A stretch of DNA of 64,000 bases from Planctomycetaceae bacterium. GTDB lineage: Bacteria > Planctomycetota > Phycisphaerae > UBA1845 > UTPLA1. Where the stretch lies: contig CP030884.1 in assembly GCA_006969385.1 (NCBI GenBank), positions 3,410,001-3,474,000 on the forward strand, in the 5' to 3' direction. Numbering within the stretch: position 1 is the first letter of the stretch; each line of letters begins with the position of its first letter. The translations under genes and the position numbers were made by a program. This document shows, piece after piece, positions 1 through 9,336 of this stretch. The notes under the pieces were generated by a model. The model worked only from the letters and a program-made list of their open reading frames with translations, searched no databases and was not told where the DNA came from.

Positions 1-2
1 CG

Positions 3-485
3 TTCTTCTTCATGGACATCACGACGGGCAGCGTTGCGGTGGACGGCCAAGACAATATCTACTCGGTGGTCGGTCAGGCGATCTTCCAAGGCGGCATGCT
101 TGTCCCCAGCGCCAACCCCGGCGACATTCTCCGCTACAACCAGGTCACCGGCATGGTGGAAAACTTTGCCGATCTGAACCTGGACGTTTCGTCGGGCAGC
201 GCGCCGCTGGCATTCGGCCCGGGCGATGCCTTCTGGGGTTCGGACCTTTACACCTTCAACCGCGGCACGGGCGAGTTTCTCCGCGTTGACTCGATGGGTA
301 ACGCCACGGTCATTGGTAGCGGTTGGGACCAAGGCTTGGTCGCCGACCTTGAGTTCGGCCCCGACGGCGCCTTGTACGCGTCGTTGCTGCAAGATAACCA
401 AGTGATTCGGTTCATCCCCGAACCGTCGAGCGTCTTGCTGCTCGGCCTCGGTGCCGTCGGCCTCATCCGACGCCGCCGTGCGTAA
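3..485 (+). CDS. PEP-CTERM sorting-domain protein, C-terminal part
   Basis: The reading frame is open to the left edge of the window, so the gene starts upstream; the ATG at 12 is probably internal. The visible 160 or so residues contain short beta-propeller-like stretches (FGPDG, LYASLL) of the NHL/SMP-30 kind. They end in a classic PEP-CTERM tail: an IPEPSS motif, a hydrophobic segment (VLLLGLGAVGLI) and a final RRRRA. In this family the tail directs export and is processed by an exosortase, so the protein is probably surface-located. Its enzymatic or binding role cannot be told from the fragment. A strong terminator follows about 160 bases after the stop. Confidence 0.85.
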   Translation, partial: FFFMDITTGSVAVDGQDNIYSVVGQAIFQGGMLVPSANPGDILRYNQVTGMVENFADLNLDVSSGSAPLAFGPGDAFWGSDLYTFNRGTGEFLRVDSMGNATVIGSGWDQGLVADLEFGPDGALYASLLQDNQVIRFIPEPSSVLLLGLGAVGLIRRRRA

Positions 486-643
486 GTCAGCACGAGGTTG
501 CGATCAATCATTTAAGCGTTCGCTTCATCGATTGATGGACCGTTCATTCGACTCAAGATTCGCGAGATTGATCGACTGATAGAATGCTTGCCTGCTAATT
601 CAAATTTGAGATTTCAAATTTGAAATTGCGAGCTAGAGATTAG

Positions 644-677
644 GAAGCCCGGATCATGCTGATCCGGGCTTCTTTTT
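644..677 (+). terminator. Rho-independent terminator
   Basis: A perfect 13-bp stem (GAAGCCCGGATCA paired with TGATCCGGGCTTC) around a 3-base loop is followed by five T on the plus strand. It lies after the PEP-CTERM gene and right at the end of the convergent minus-strand gene. Just upstream, at about 601-627, is an AT-rich self-complementary stretch (TTCAAATTTGAA). Confidence 0.85.
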
Positions 678-1060
678 CAAGATATTTTGTTGTTTTCGTA
701 CATTTCCAAGGTCGGCAATCCAAGCTCTCGAAAAAGATTGAACAAAGATGTCGCGTCGCCGGGCGATTGCCAAGACTCATGATTGCGGGCAACAAGCCAT
801 TTATGATCGTCGTCGACCAGCCACCGCATACCCTTCCAACAATATGCATCGTGAATCGACGGGTGGGATTCGGGATATTGATGGCGATTGACTTGGCCCA
901 ACATTACGACCGCATACCGCTCGTGATATCGGCCGGCAACCATAACTGTGATACGACCGCAATATTTGTACCAGTTCAGCTTCTTACGTTGATATCCGCG
1001 CGGGAGCAGTAATTGATTCATCCCGCGAATCATGACGCGCTCGAAAGTAAGCATTTCCAT
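677..1060 (-). CDS. Hypothetical protein, possibly DUF4304-like
   Basis: A 127-residue cytoplasmic protein with no signal peptide or membrane segment. It starts only 6 bases after the stop of the metallophosphoesterase gene on the same strand, so the two are probably co-transcribed. The N-terminal pattern (an aliphatic/aromatic start, LPRGYQRKKLNWYKY) resembles DUF4304-type proteins, but the match is from memory and weak. Trp, Tyr and His are abundant. The stop codon falls at the T-run of the plus-strand terminator. No function can be assigned. Confidence 0.6.
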   Translation of the reverse strand: MEMLTFERVMIRGMNQLLLPRGYQRKKLNWYKYCGRITVMVAGRYHERYAVVMLGQVNRHQYPESHPSIHDAYCWKGMRWLVDDDHKWLVARNHESWQSPGDATSLFNLFRELGLPTLEMYENNKIS

Positions 1061-1066
1061 CGCTCG

Positions 1067-1945
1067 TTACAACTCCAACACCTCCACCGCCTTCTCCTTG
1101 TAGCCCGACCCGATGCTCATGCATTCAATCCCGCCTTTGCGGCAGCGTTTTTCGCGATGGATGTGGCCGCAGAACATATGGCTGACTTTTTCAAATTCGA
1201 GCAGCACCTCGCCCAGCATTTCGCTGCCGTGGAAGGCGGTCGCAAATTCCCAGTTGGGCAACACGCTGTGCGGCACCAGTTCGGCAAAAGGCAAGTGGTG
1301 TAGAATCGCAACGATTTGTTCCGCGCGCGTGCTGGCTTGTTGCAAGTGGTCGCGCAACTTTTCGGCGAGCATGCTCGTAAACGCCACGTCACTCATCGGC
1401 AGCTTGACGCGCACACCGTCCATCCAGCGCGTGGTGATCGCGCGGGCGTCGTCGGTCACGTCTTCTTCGACCGTCAACAGGCCGCCGAAGTTCCCCAGCC
1501 GCGCCGCCGCGCCGGGCGCGACCTTTTCCTGATAAAACCGTAGCGGAATCTGCAGCGCCGAAGGTCGAAAGCTGAAATCGTACCAGCCCATGTTGCCGAC
1601 GAACGCAGTTTCGCCGAGATAGAACGGCGCGGCGTCGAGATAATGCACGCCATTCCGCGCGAAGATTTCCGCCAGTTCGGTGCGGTAGCGCTCCAACGAG
1701 TCGGCACCGCCCGTGGTCCAGATATCGTGGTTGCCGGCGATGGCCAGCTTGTGTCCCTCGAAGCCGTCGAATAATGCAAACACGTCGTCGAAGTATTTGG
1801 GATCGTCGGCAGCGATATCGCCCGCGAAAATGAGAACATCTCCACCGATATCGCACACGCGCTCGGCCAGCGCCCGCGTCGGCTTGCGGCTACGCGCCAC
1901 GTTGTAATGAAGGTCCGAAGTAATCAAAATTCGCATGCGAGGCAT
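1067..1945 (-). CDS. Metallophosphoesterase
   Basis: A 292-residue calcineurin-like phosphoesterase. The motifs of the family are present in order: SDLH (Asp11, His13) at the N terminus, AGDIA, then GNHD, a later ILHHLPF and finally FCGHIHRE near the C terminus. These residues bind the dinuclear metal centre and the phosphate. There is no signal peptide, so it should act in the cytoplasm on an unknown phosphoester. The start is uncertain: the frame extends to a TTG at 1966, but the ATG at 1945 has a GGGAAAG stretch just before it and places SDLH close to the N terminus as usual. A further ATG lies at 1936. Confidence 0.88.
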   Translation of the reverse strand: MPRMRILITSDLHYNVARSRKPTRALAERVCDIGGDVLIFAGDIAADDPKYFDDVFALFDGFEGHKLAIAGNHDIWTTGGADSLERYRTELAEIFARNGVHYLDAAPFYLGETAFVGNMGWYDFSFRPSALQIPLRFYQEKVAPGAAARLGNFGGLLTVEEDVTDDARAITTRWMDGVRVKLPMSDVAFTSMLAEKLRDHLQQASTRAEQIVAILHHLPFAELVPHSVLPNWEFATAFHGSEMLGEVLLEFEKVSHMFCGHIHREKRCRKGGIECMSIGSGYKEKAVEVLEL

Positions 1946-2018
1946 CTTTCCCAAGCTTGTCGCCAAGTCGGTAACGCCGTTTTAGCAGTTGTCGTCAGAG
2001 CAACCGACAGCGGCGCGA

Positions 2019-3485
2019 TCAATCAGTCGGCGTCAAATCTATCAAGTTGTTAGAAAGAATATATTCAGCGATCGCCTTCGCGGCCACCCGGTTACCGTCG
2101 GCGTTGTAATGTAAATCATCCACAAAACACAACGGCCGCTCGTCGGTTGCCTGAAAAACGGGCAACAGATTGACGACCGTCACGCCATCCGCGGCGCCGC
2201 GGCGCGTTATTTCCTCGAAGAACGCAAATCGATAGGGCTCGGTACCGTCGTACTCCTTGTTGATGCGGCCGAGATCGCGCGGGGCCTCGCTCGGGTCGTA
2301 GTGAAACCCGAACGGTAGAAATACCAACAAGAACTTTGAGCCGATCGACTTACAGCGCTCGTCGATGGCGCGCAGTTGCCGCCAGACGTCGTCGTAGTAT
2401 GGTTTGAGCCTTGCCGGCGAGTAACGCATGGGGAAGAAATGACTCGTTTCAATCTTACCGTCGATTTCGACCTTAAAGCCCTTGTAGTCGTAACGTTGAA
2501 TCTGCGTTTCATCCGCCGTTTCCAGCCCTAGCGCTTCTCCCAAAGATTGCACCGGATGAAAAACGCGCGTCGCGCGCAACAACTGCAAACTGATCGACTG
2601 TTCCCACGGTTTCTCATCCAGCTTCGTCCACGACTCGGGATAAGGAAAATAAAGATCGTCCCAAGTGCCGGTATTCTCCTGCACGTACTGGTGGTTGTTG
2701 GCAATCTCGTTGGCATGGATCGGGAGGATGGTTAACTGCGGACGATAGTGTCGCACAATGTCTTCAAACTGCTGACGTTCAAGGAGGGGGGCATAGCTAA
2801 TCAGCCCGGCGTTCAGGACGGCCACCGATGCGGGCGTGGACGCACGTTCGCGCAACATGGCTTCCAAGTGGCCCGGAATACTGTCTCGTTCATTGACCAT
2901 GAACCCGAACGTGTAGGAATCGCCCAACACGGCGATGCGCACGTCCTTCTCTAAAAAGCCGGCCCGCGAGTAGGGCGTTCGCAGACCATCTTTGTTCGTA
3001 CGAATCGTCACGTGGGCGTAGCGGGCGTGATCCCAGACCATGTCGGTTTCGGGCAACAATACGTGATGCAGCGTTCTCGATGCCAATCCGCATTCGGGTA
3101 GCGTTGGCACATCAGCACTGGGCAGCATCAACTTTCCGACCAGTTCGAGCATCGCAAAAAATAGGATGGCGCTGATGCCGCCAATCGTCAGCACGGGCTT
3201 CCAAAGCCGCTTGCAATGAGCCAGGAAATAGACCAAGCCAAGACCGAAAAACCAGTATCCGAGATAGACAAGCCGCAACTGCGGGTCGGTCACTACGGCG
3301 CGAACAAATCCTCGGTTATCTGAGGGCGTTTGCCAATGCGATATTGCAACGAGCAGAGCACCGATGATCGACAAGATCAGATAGCCGACGAGCCAACGAC
3401 GCGCCCGCCGTTGGTGGAGCGACGATTCCCGCGTTGAAGTGGGCGCGTCGGTCGCTCCTGATTCGGGTTTTGTACTTGCCGTCAT
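2019..3485 (-). CDS. Membrane-anchored SGNH/GDSL hydrolase-like protein
   Basis: This 488-residue protein begins with about three hydrophobic segments (around residues 30-50, 75-95 and 100-120). An SGNH-type domain follows: the GDSY block puts the nucleophile at Ser190, and a DDLH block near the C terminus gives Asp456 and His459. Such domains are esterases or O-acetyl transfer partners of cell-surface polymers; the substrate cannot be told. The ATG overlaps the stop of the zinc-ribbon gene by four bases (ATGA), so translation is probably coupled. It is clearly related in layout to the protein encoded at 3785-5158, which suggests an old duplication. Confidence 0.8.
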   Translation of the reverse strand: MTASTKPESGATDAPTSTRESSLHQRRARRWLVGYLILSIIGALLVAISHWQTPSDNRGFVRAVVTDPQLRLVYLGYWFFGLGLVYFLAHCKRLWKPVLTIGGISAILFFAMLELVGKLMLPSADVPTLPECGLASRTLHHVLLPETDMVWDHARYAHVTIRTNKDGLRTPYSRAGFLEKDVRIAVLGDSYTFGFMVNERDSIPGHLEAMLRERASTPASVAVLNAGLISYAPLLERQQFEDIVRHYRPQLTILPIHANEIANNHQYVQENTGTWDDLYFPYPESWTKLDEKPWEQSISLQLLRATRVFHPVQSLGEALGLETADETQIQRYDYKGFKVEIDGKIETSHFFPMRYSPARLKPYYDDVWRQLRAIDERCKSIGSKFLLVFLPFGFHYDPSEAPRDLGRINKEYDGTEPYRFAFFEEITRRGAADGVTVVNLLPVFQATDERPLCFVDDLHYNADGNRVAAKAIAEYILSNNLIDLTPTD

Positions 3486-3769
3486 GGCTCACTCAAAATC
3501 TGTAAAGGCTGCTTGAGATAACGGCGATGGCACGCGGGGCACAAATCGAACCGAAACGAGCGATAGACCTGATCTTCGATATCATCGGGCGTGGCGCGGG
3601 CCAATTCGCGCATGATCGATTGCATCTCCGCCCGATGGTCTTTTTCCAAATCCTCCTTACTGAATTCGAGCGCGCCCGTCGCCGCAAAGGTCTCGATCTT
3701 TAACACGAAATGATCCGACCCATCCCGACGCAGATCGCGCTGACAGCCATCGCAACGATACTTAATCAT
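3482..3769 (-). CDS. Small zinc-ribbon protein
   Basis: A 95-residue protein with an N-terminal CDGC pair (Cys8 and Cys11) and a C-terminal CPACH, spaced to form a four-cysteine zinc site around a charged helical middle. It has no membrane segment. The gene sits between two membrane SGNH-hydrolase genes: 15 bases after the upstream one and overlapping the downstream one by four bases. This suggests one transcription unit. Whether it regulates or assists the hydrolases is unknown. Confidence 0.7.
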   Translation of the reverse strand: MIKYRCDGCQRDLRRDGSDHFVLKIETFAATGALEFSKEDLEKDHRAEMQSIMRELARATPDDIEDQVYRSFRFDLCPACHRRYLKQPLQILSEP

Positions 3770-3784
3770 ACGGTTGCGAATCTC

Positions 3785-5158
3785 CTATTGCTTACTCGTG
3801 ACATAGCGAAGCGCCGCTCGTTTTAACAGCCCGTCTTCTTGCAGAAATTTCAAAATCGCCTCCGCCGCGACGCGATGCCCCAGCCGCGTCGGATGGGTAT
3901 CGTCGACATACATCAGCACCGCATTTTCCGGATTGCGCTCGTACTGCTCGAAGTAAATCTGCGAAACATCCAGAAACGGCACCTTCATTTTCTCGAAGAA
4001 AGCGGCCCAACGTTCCTGCGGATCGAGCGAGATATCGGGAAAAATAAACTGCTGCTGAATCGGGAACAAAACCACAGCCAACGGTAGCGATCGTTCCTCG
4101 CAATAAGCGATCAGTTCGCGCTGTGTTTCAAAAACCCGATCCCACGCGTCTTCCACCATCTTGGCCGGCGGCTCTTCCAACAGACGCATAAGGTCCATGT
4201 GTTGCAGCGCTTCGGCCGCGTCGCGTTCGTTTACGCCACCGTACTTGCGGCGACGGGCCCAATCGAAAACCAACCGCGCTATGGCCGACCAGTGTGGATC
4301 GCGACCGAGGAACAGATACTCCGGATATAGCTCTTCATCGCGACCGTGCCGGGCGTCGTATTGCTCGGTAATATCGTTAAAACAAAGTTGCTGCACGATC
4401 AGGTCGGGCTTAAATTCACCCTCGGTTTCGCGTAATTGATCGAGCGTTTGGGCGATATCGTATCCCGTTACACCCGCGTTCAGCACATGAAAATCGGGTA
4501 AGCCGTCGATTGTTTTTAACTCGTCGTCGATCAATTCGGCGAAGCATTTTTCCGATTCGATGGCCCAACCAAACGTCAGCGAATCGCCAATAAACATGAT
4601 GCGCGGTCGCGGCGGCAGCTTGCGATTCCATTCATCCTCTGGAACGCGAAAGCCATACCGATCGATGTAGATCGGCGACTTCAGCACCATCCTCGACTTG
4701 GGCAGCATGGCCCAACCGCGCGTTTCATGGGGACGAAAGATACCTTCGCGTTTCAACGCGGGCGGGAATATCACATTCAGGACGCAGTCAACGCTACCCA
4801 ACAGAACGAACGGCAACAGCATCAATACCAATTGCGGTGGTAATGCGCGAAACGCGCGACGACGCAGCAAGATACCGCCCAGCAACGCAATCAGGCCGAC
4901 GGCACCGTGATAAATCGTCGATCGAAACAACGGACCGTAGTGATCCGCCGTTAATGTGTATAACGTACCGTTGCCGGTATCCGCCAACGCGGAAAGCGCG
5001 GCAATGCCGAGGCCGTACATACCCAGCAGAATCAACAACGCCGCCACCACGCGACGGTGGGCAGCACGCTTCTGGTCAGGTTGCGACGGCTTCACGCGTG
5101 GGGCTCCAATACCTACAAGTTTGGCGGCGGTGGAAAAAATCGGCCTAGTCGGCGCCAT
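3785..5158 (-). CDS. Membrane-anchored SGNH/GDSL hydrolase-like protein
   Basis: About 457 residues: a basic N terminus, three predicted membrane segments (including VVAALLILLGMYGLGIAALS and LVLMLLPFVLLGSVDCVL) and an SGNH domain. The GDSLTFGWA block gives Ser193, and DDTHPT gives Asp419 and His422, all in the usual catalytic places. A GxND-like block is seen as QLCFNDITEQY. The layout mirrors the gene at 2019-3485. The frame could also start at a GTG three bases upstream. The 5' end overlaps the 3' end of the iron-sulfur oxidoreductase gene, so it is the next gene of the same run. A surface polymer esterase is plausible but not shown. Confidence 0.78.
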   Translation of the reverse strand: MAPTRPIFSTAAKLVGIGAPRVKPSQPDQKRAAHRRVVAALLILLGMYGLGIAALSALADTGNGTLYTLTADHYGPLFRSTIYHGAVGLIALLGGILLRRRAFRALPPQLVLMLLPFVLLGSVDCVLNVIFPPALKREGIFRPHETRGWAMLPKSRMVLKSPIYIDRYGFRVPEDEWNRKLPPRPRIMFIGDSLTFGWAIESEKCFAELIDDELKTIDGLPDFHVLNAGVTGYDIAQTLDQLRETEGEFKPDLIVQQLCFNDITEQYDARHGRDEELYPEYLFLGRDPHWSAIARLVFDWARRRKYGGVNERDAAEALQHMDLMRLLEEPPAKMVEDAWDRVFETQRELIAYCEERSLPLAVVLFPIQQQFIFPDISLDPQERWAAFFEKMKVPFLDVSQIYFEQYERNPENAVLMYVDDTHPTRLGHRVAAEAILKFLQEDGLLKRAALRYVTSKQ

Positions 5159-7271
5159 CACCTAACGGTGAGGGCGGAGCGCCTTGCGCTTGCGCCGCCG
5201 GTTCGACCGATTGCCACAGCAACTCGGCGATATCCATCTGCCCGACGTTGGATGCATCTTTCGCCGCTAAACCGTCGATCAGCATGCGCTGACAGAACGG
5301 GCAACTCGACGCGATGGTATCCGGCTTGGTGGCCAGTAGTTGCTCGGTACGGAGAATGTTCACGCGCTCGCCGCCTTCTTCCTCTTCCTTAAACATCTGC
5401 GCGCCGCCGGCACCACAACACATACCTCGATCGCGCGTTTCGGCGGGTTCCAATACTTTCAAACCGGGGATCGAACGCAGCGTTTCGCGCGGCGGCTCGT
5501 AAACGTCGTTGTAGCGACCGAGATAACAGGAATCGTGATAGGCGACCTTTTTATTGATCGTGTTTTTCGGTTGCAGCTTGCCTTCCTTCACCAGCTTTGA
5601 CAAGAAGACCGAGTGGTGCACGACGTTAAATTTGGCATCGAAGTCGGGATACTCGTGCGCCAGCGTGTTAAAGCAGTGCGGGCAGCTCGTGACGATCGTC
5701 TTGGGCTGATAGTTGTTGAGCGTTTCGGCATTCATCTGCGCCAACATTTGGAACAGAAATTCATTGCCCGCCCGCCGCGCCGGGTCGCCCGTGCATTGTT
5801 CTTCCTCGCCCAAAATCGCGAAATTGACATTTGCCTTTTTCAACAGGCTCGCCGTGGCACGAGCGATCTTGCGCGCTCGATCGTCGTAAGACGCCGAGCA
5901 GCCGACCCAAAACAATACATCGGCGTCGGGATTGTCCGCCATAAACGGAACGTCAAGCCCCTTGGCCCACGCCGCGCGATCCGACGCCGGAAAACTCCAC
6001 GGGTTGCTGTTGGTCTCCAAGCCGCGGAACATGTTTTGCAACTCGGCCGGAAACTCCGCCTTTTCCTGCACCAAGTGGCGACGCATATCGACGATCTTAT
6101 CGACGTAAGAAATGAACACAGGACATTCCTGCTCGCAGGCGCCGCAGGTGGTGCATGCCCATAATACTTCGGGCTTGATCACGCCCGGCACGAGATCGAT
6201 CTCGTGCGCGTGGCCATTTCCATTCCCATTTCCGTTTTCGCCGTCACCGTTTGAAGCGGCCTTGCCATTTGCGCCGGCGATCAACGCATCTTGATGTTGG
6301 TAGGCGAAGTCGCGCAAGTCCATCGTGAGCTGCTTAGGCGATAGCAGCTTGCCCGTCATATTGGCGGGGCACTGATCGGTGCAGCGGCCACACTCGGTGC
6401 ACGTGTAAAAGTCCATGATGGCTTTGGCACCGAAGTGATCGATCTTGGCGGCACCCAACGGTTCCTCGCGTTCGAGACGGCCCTCGATATCTTCGGTCGT
6501 CGGCAACTTCCCGATCGGTCCGATGTTCGAGAAAAATACGTTCGGAAACGACGTGATTTCGTGAAACTGCTTGCAGTAGGGCAAGTAATTTAGAAACAGC
6601 AAAATCAACGTGATGTGACCGAAGAAGCCGACTCGTTGCAGGGTCTCGAATTTCGCTTTTGCTTCCGACGTTAATTCAGCCGTGCCTAAGTCAGGATTGA
6701 GAAACGAAGCTAAGCCTGTCCCAAGCGGCTCCCACATGCTCCCGTGGCCGGCCAAGGCGACCGAAGCGCCGTCGTAAAGCACATCCGATACCATCAATAG
6801 CGTAATAATCGCGAGAACCAGGTAACCTTCAAAACCGACCGTCATACGCTTCATGCCGCCCTTGAGCCGCACGACAAAAAAAGTGCCTACGCCGAGCAGT
6901 ACGGCGATAACGAGAATGTCTTTAACGAGCACGTACGCATTACCGAGCAGCGTACCGTTTTCGCCTTGGTCGAATATCCAAAAGCCGAAGTTCGGATCGT
7001 CCACAAAGCCGCGGGCAAACAGAATCAGCGCCCGCAAGCCCATCACCACGCCGCCGACGTAAATCAGGATGTGCGCGATGCCGACCCATCGATAGCGCGG
7101 CATGCGGCCTTGCCCGATGGCAAACTTCAGCATCTTGTTGAAACGGGCACCGAAGTTATCCGTCGGCAAGTCGTTACCACCGATGAACATCAGCTTCCAA
7201 CGCTTGCGGGCCGAATAGGCAAACGTACCCACCAATACCACAATCAGAATCGCCGTTGCGACCGGGTTCAT
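5145..7271 (-). CDS. Membrane HdrD-like (Fe-S)-binding oxidoreductase
   Basis: A 708-residue fusion. The N-terminal 250 residues hold about five membrane segments resembling the haem-binding gamma subunit of respiratory nitrate reductase. Two 4Fe-4S motifs follow: CTECGRCTDQCP (from Cys291) and CTTCGACEQECP (from Cys373). The C-terminal half carries two CCG domains (CPHCF, DSCYLGRYND, MCCGAGGAQMF) as in heterodisulfide reductase D and GlpC. Such proteins move electrons between quinone or haem and a thiol or flavoprotein partner. A Gly/Asn low-complexity insert (around residue 345, GNGNGNGNG) separates the ferredoxin motifs. The ATG at 7271 is preferred over the GTG at 7280. No electron-transfer flavoprotein genes are adjacent, so the donor is unknown. 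Confidence 0.85.
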   Translation of the reverse strand: MNPVATAILIVVLVGTFAYSARKRWKLMFIGGNDLPTDNFGARFNKMLKFAIGQGRMPRYRWVGIAHILIYVGGVVMGLRALILFARGFVDDPNFGFWIFDQGENGTLLGNAYVLVKDILVIAVLLGVGTFFVVRLKGGMKRMTVGFEGYLVLAIITLLMVSDVLYDGASVALAGHGSMWEPLGTGLASFLNPDLGTAELTSEAKAKFETLQRVGFFGHITLILLFLNYLPYCKQFHEITSFPNVFFSNIGPIGKLPTTEDIEGRLEREEPLGAAKIDHFGAKAIMDFYTCTECGRCTDQCPANMTGKLLSPKQLTMDLRDFAYQHQDALIAGANGKAASNGDGENGNGNGNGHAHEIDLVPGVIKPEVLWACTTCGACEQECPVFISYVDKIVDMRRHLVQEKAEFPAELQNMFRGLETNSNPWSFPASDRAAWAKGLDVPFMADNPDADVLFWVGCSASYDDRARKIARATASLLKKANVNFAILGEEEQCTGDPARRAGNEFLFQMLAQMNAETLNNYQPKTIVTSCPHCFNTLAHEYPDFDAKFNVVHHSVFLSKLVKEGKLQPKNTINKKVAYHDSCYLGRYNDVYEPPRETLRSIPGLKVLEPAETRDRGMCCGAGGAQMFKEEEEGGERVNILRTEQLLATKPDTIASSCPFCQRMLIDGLAAKDASNVGQMDIAELLWQSVEPAAQAQGAPPSPLGDGAD

Positions 7272-7496
7272 ACACTCCACCTCAATCGTTCGCGCTAATG
7301 ATTACCAAGCGAACGCATAAGTCCTGTCGTTCAATCGATTTGCATATGGTATCGGTGTCAAAAAGAGCCTGCAAACAAGCGCTCGCCACCGACGGGAAGA
7401 ATTCGGACGGCGTCTTCGGCGAATCTTGCGTGAAACCGATCAATCGCAGGTTTCAATCGAGGTGAAAAGTGTGTGCGGAACCGCTTGCTGGTTGCA

Positions 7497-9137
7497 TCAG
7501 GGAACACCCGCCGTAATGGTTGGGTTCCACATGCCCAGCCCGCGCATAACCGGTTCGTAGTAAATCCACACCGCAACCACCGTGCCGAGGACGGTCAGCG
7601 AAAGCAAGGCCAGCTTGATATAAAGGATCGAAGTATCGAAGCGCCGTAACGCGTCGACGTTGTCTTTGAATCGATCCAAAAGGTTACAACGCGATTGAAT
7701 ACTGCCATGTCGCCAACTGGGCGCGTCTTTCGGGATGCCGTTCAGCTCGGCGATGCGCGACAGCGTGCGCCCGAATAGGTTGGTCGCACCGATGCACAAT
7801 CCTTCGCGCTGTTTCGCACCGTGCACCGGACAGAGTCGCGCCTGGCACTGTCGGATATCCGGCGTAATGCAGCGGACACCGTATAGGTCGGCCTGCCGTT
7901 CGAAGCGCCGGCTGAGCCAACTAAAGCCGAACAACCACATGCCGAGCAGCGTGACGAGCGCGATCAGTTGCACGATCGCCTGATCGATTTGTTCGCCGTT
8001 GGTTTGAAAGAATTTGGTGTAGAGGATACTGGCCAGAATCATCGCGCCGCCAGCGGCGTACATCGAGACGATGGCGAATATGCCGAAGAACGGAAGGTGC
8101 CAATGTCGCACATGGCCGGCCTCATGACCGAAGACCGCCTCGATCTCTTCCTCTTCCATGCTTTCCAGCAGCGCGTCCGAAACGAGGATGTACCGAATCG
8201 GCGCGACGAAGCCCATGACCGCCGCGTTTACGGCCATGCCGTGCGTGTGCCACAACAGGATTTCGCGATAACGCAGACCAATGCGATCGCAGATCCGCTC
8301 AAATCGCTTGCGCAACGGTCCATCCGGTAACGGCTCGGTCGCCCAAATATAGCGCAGCATGACCGGCGCGAGCGCCAGCACCACAAACGACACGGTACCC
8401 AGCATGCAACTCACGATCAGCATACGCGTGGTCGGGTCCTTGGGCAGCGGAATCAGGCCATCACCCGGACCATCCGCATAGGCGTACAGAAAGTGCTTGG
8501 CCGTTACGATGATGCACATCGGCACAGCCAGAATCAGCACCTGGTGCCGCATCTTGTCGAACAGGAACGCGAAGAGGCCGGTGCCTTCCGCGACGGGGCG
8601 TTTCTTGGCCGAGCGGAGCGCCGACATAGCGTCGTTATCGCGTTTGGGCGGTACGTCGCGAATTTTTTCGGGTTCCTGCGCATCGGGCTCGCGCATGGAA
8701 TCGATGCGCAGCAGCTTTTCGGCGCGATACGACATGGCCCAGCCGATCGTGATGCCGGCCATCATCGGTGCCAGCAACACCAACTCGGGTAACAAAGGGA
8801 AGCGGTCCAAATCCCATGCTTCCCGCACCACACGCGCCCACGGCGTGAAAATCATGCTCGTCACCAGAAAACCGGCAACCGTCACCATGCACATGTGTTG
8901 AAAGAAGGAGAGTTCATCGGCGGCCGCGTCGTGCCCGCGGTCGGTGCCGTCGAGTCGATAAAGCGTGCGCGTCGCCCCGATGCCCGCCATCAGCGCGATA
9001 ACCGGCAATTGCAGCAGCACGATTCCCAGCGTCGCGGCGACGGTATTGGCCGTGGCGAAGGGAATCAGGCTGAAGCCTTCCGGCGGGAGCTTCTCGCTAA
9101 GCACCAGCGCAAACGCCATGATGATGACAAAATACAT
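7497..9137 (-). CDS. M48-family membrane zinc protease
   Basis: A 546-residue protein with many hydrophobic segments. The M48 (Ste24/HtpX-type) active site is clear: HEAGH at His338-His342, followed by the downstream ERQAD block that supplies the third zinc ligand. The active site should face the cytoplasm, where the family clips membrane proteins or peptides. After ERQAD there is an unusual cysteine cluster (CITPDIRQCQARLCPVHG and one more Cys), as if a second metal site or disulfides were present. A GAGG sequence precedes the ATG at good spacing. It is transcribed away from the Spy-like gene. Confidence 0.85.
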   Translation of the reverse strand: MYFVIIMAFALVLSEKLPPEGFSLIPFATANTVAATLGIVLLQLPVIALMAGIGATRTLYRLDGTDRGHDAAADELSFFQHMCMVTVAGFLVTSMIFTPWARVVREAWDLDRFPLLPELVLLAPMMAGITIGWAMSYRAEKLLRIDSMREPDAQEPEKIRDVPPKRDNDAMSALRSAKKRPVAEGTGLFAFLFDKMRHQVLILAVPMCIIVTAKHFLYAYADGPGDGLIPLPKDPTTRMLIVSCMLGTVSFVVLALAPVMLRYIWATEPLPDGPLRKRFERICDRIGLRYREILLWHTHGMAVNAAVMGFVAPIRYILVSDALLESMEEEEIEAVFGHEAGHVRHWHLPFFGIFAIVSMYAAGGAMILASILYTKFFQTNGEQIDQAIVQLIALVTLLGMWLFGFSWLSRRFERQADLYGVRCITPDIRQCQARLCPVHGAKQREGLCIGATNLFGRTLSRIAELNGIPKDAPSWRHGSIQSRCNLLDRFKDNVDALRRFDTSILYIKLALLSLTVLGTVVAVWIYYEPVMRGLGMWNPTITAGVP

Positions 9138-9192
9138 CGGACCTCACGGGCAGAGTTATTCGGACCTGTCCTACGCTCGGGGTATTCTAGAG

Positions 9193-9221
9193 CCGGGCAG
9201 GCCCTTAACAACCGGGCAGGC
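9193..9221. promoter_or_regulatory. Paired 10-bp direct repeat in a divergent promoter region
   Basis: CCGGGCAGGC occurs at 9193-9202 and again at 9212-9221, a 19-bp period close to two helical turns. It lies in the 199-base gap between the divergent M48 gene and the secreted Arg/Glu-rich gene. This is the geometry of a dimeric regulator site, but no regulator is encoded next to it. The call is an inference from position and repetition only. Confidence 0.3.
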
Positions 9222-9336
9222 AATATCCTCGGCGGATCGACGTTTCTCCCGCAGGTTATGTCGGATATCCTGAAGGTCTGATGCAGCACGATCACAGTGC
9301 CCAGACGGCGCTTCACCGATCGAAAGGAGCTTGCTC

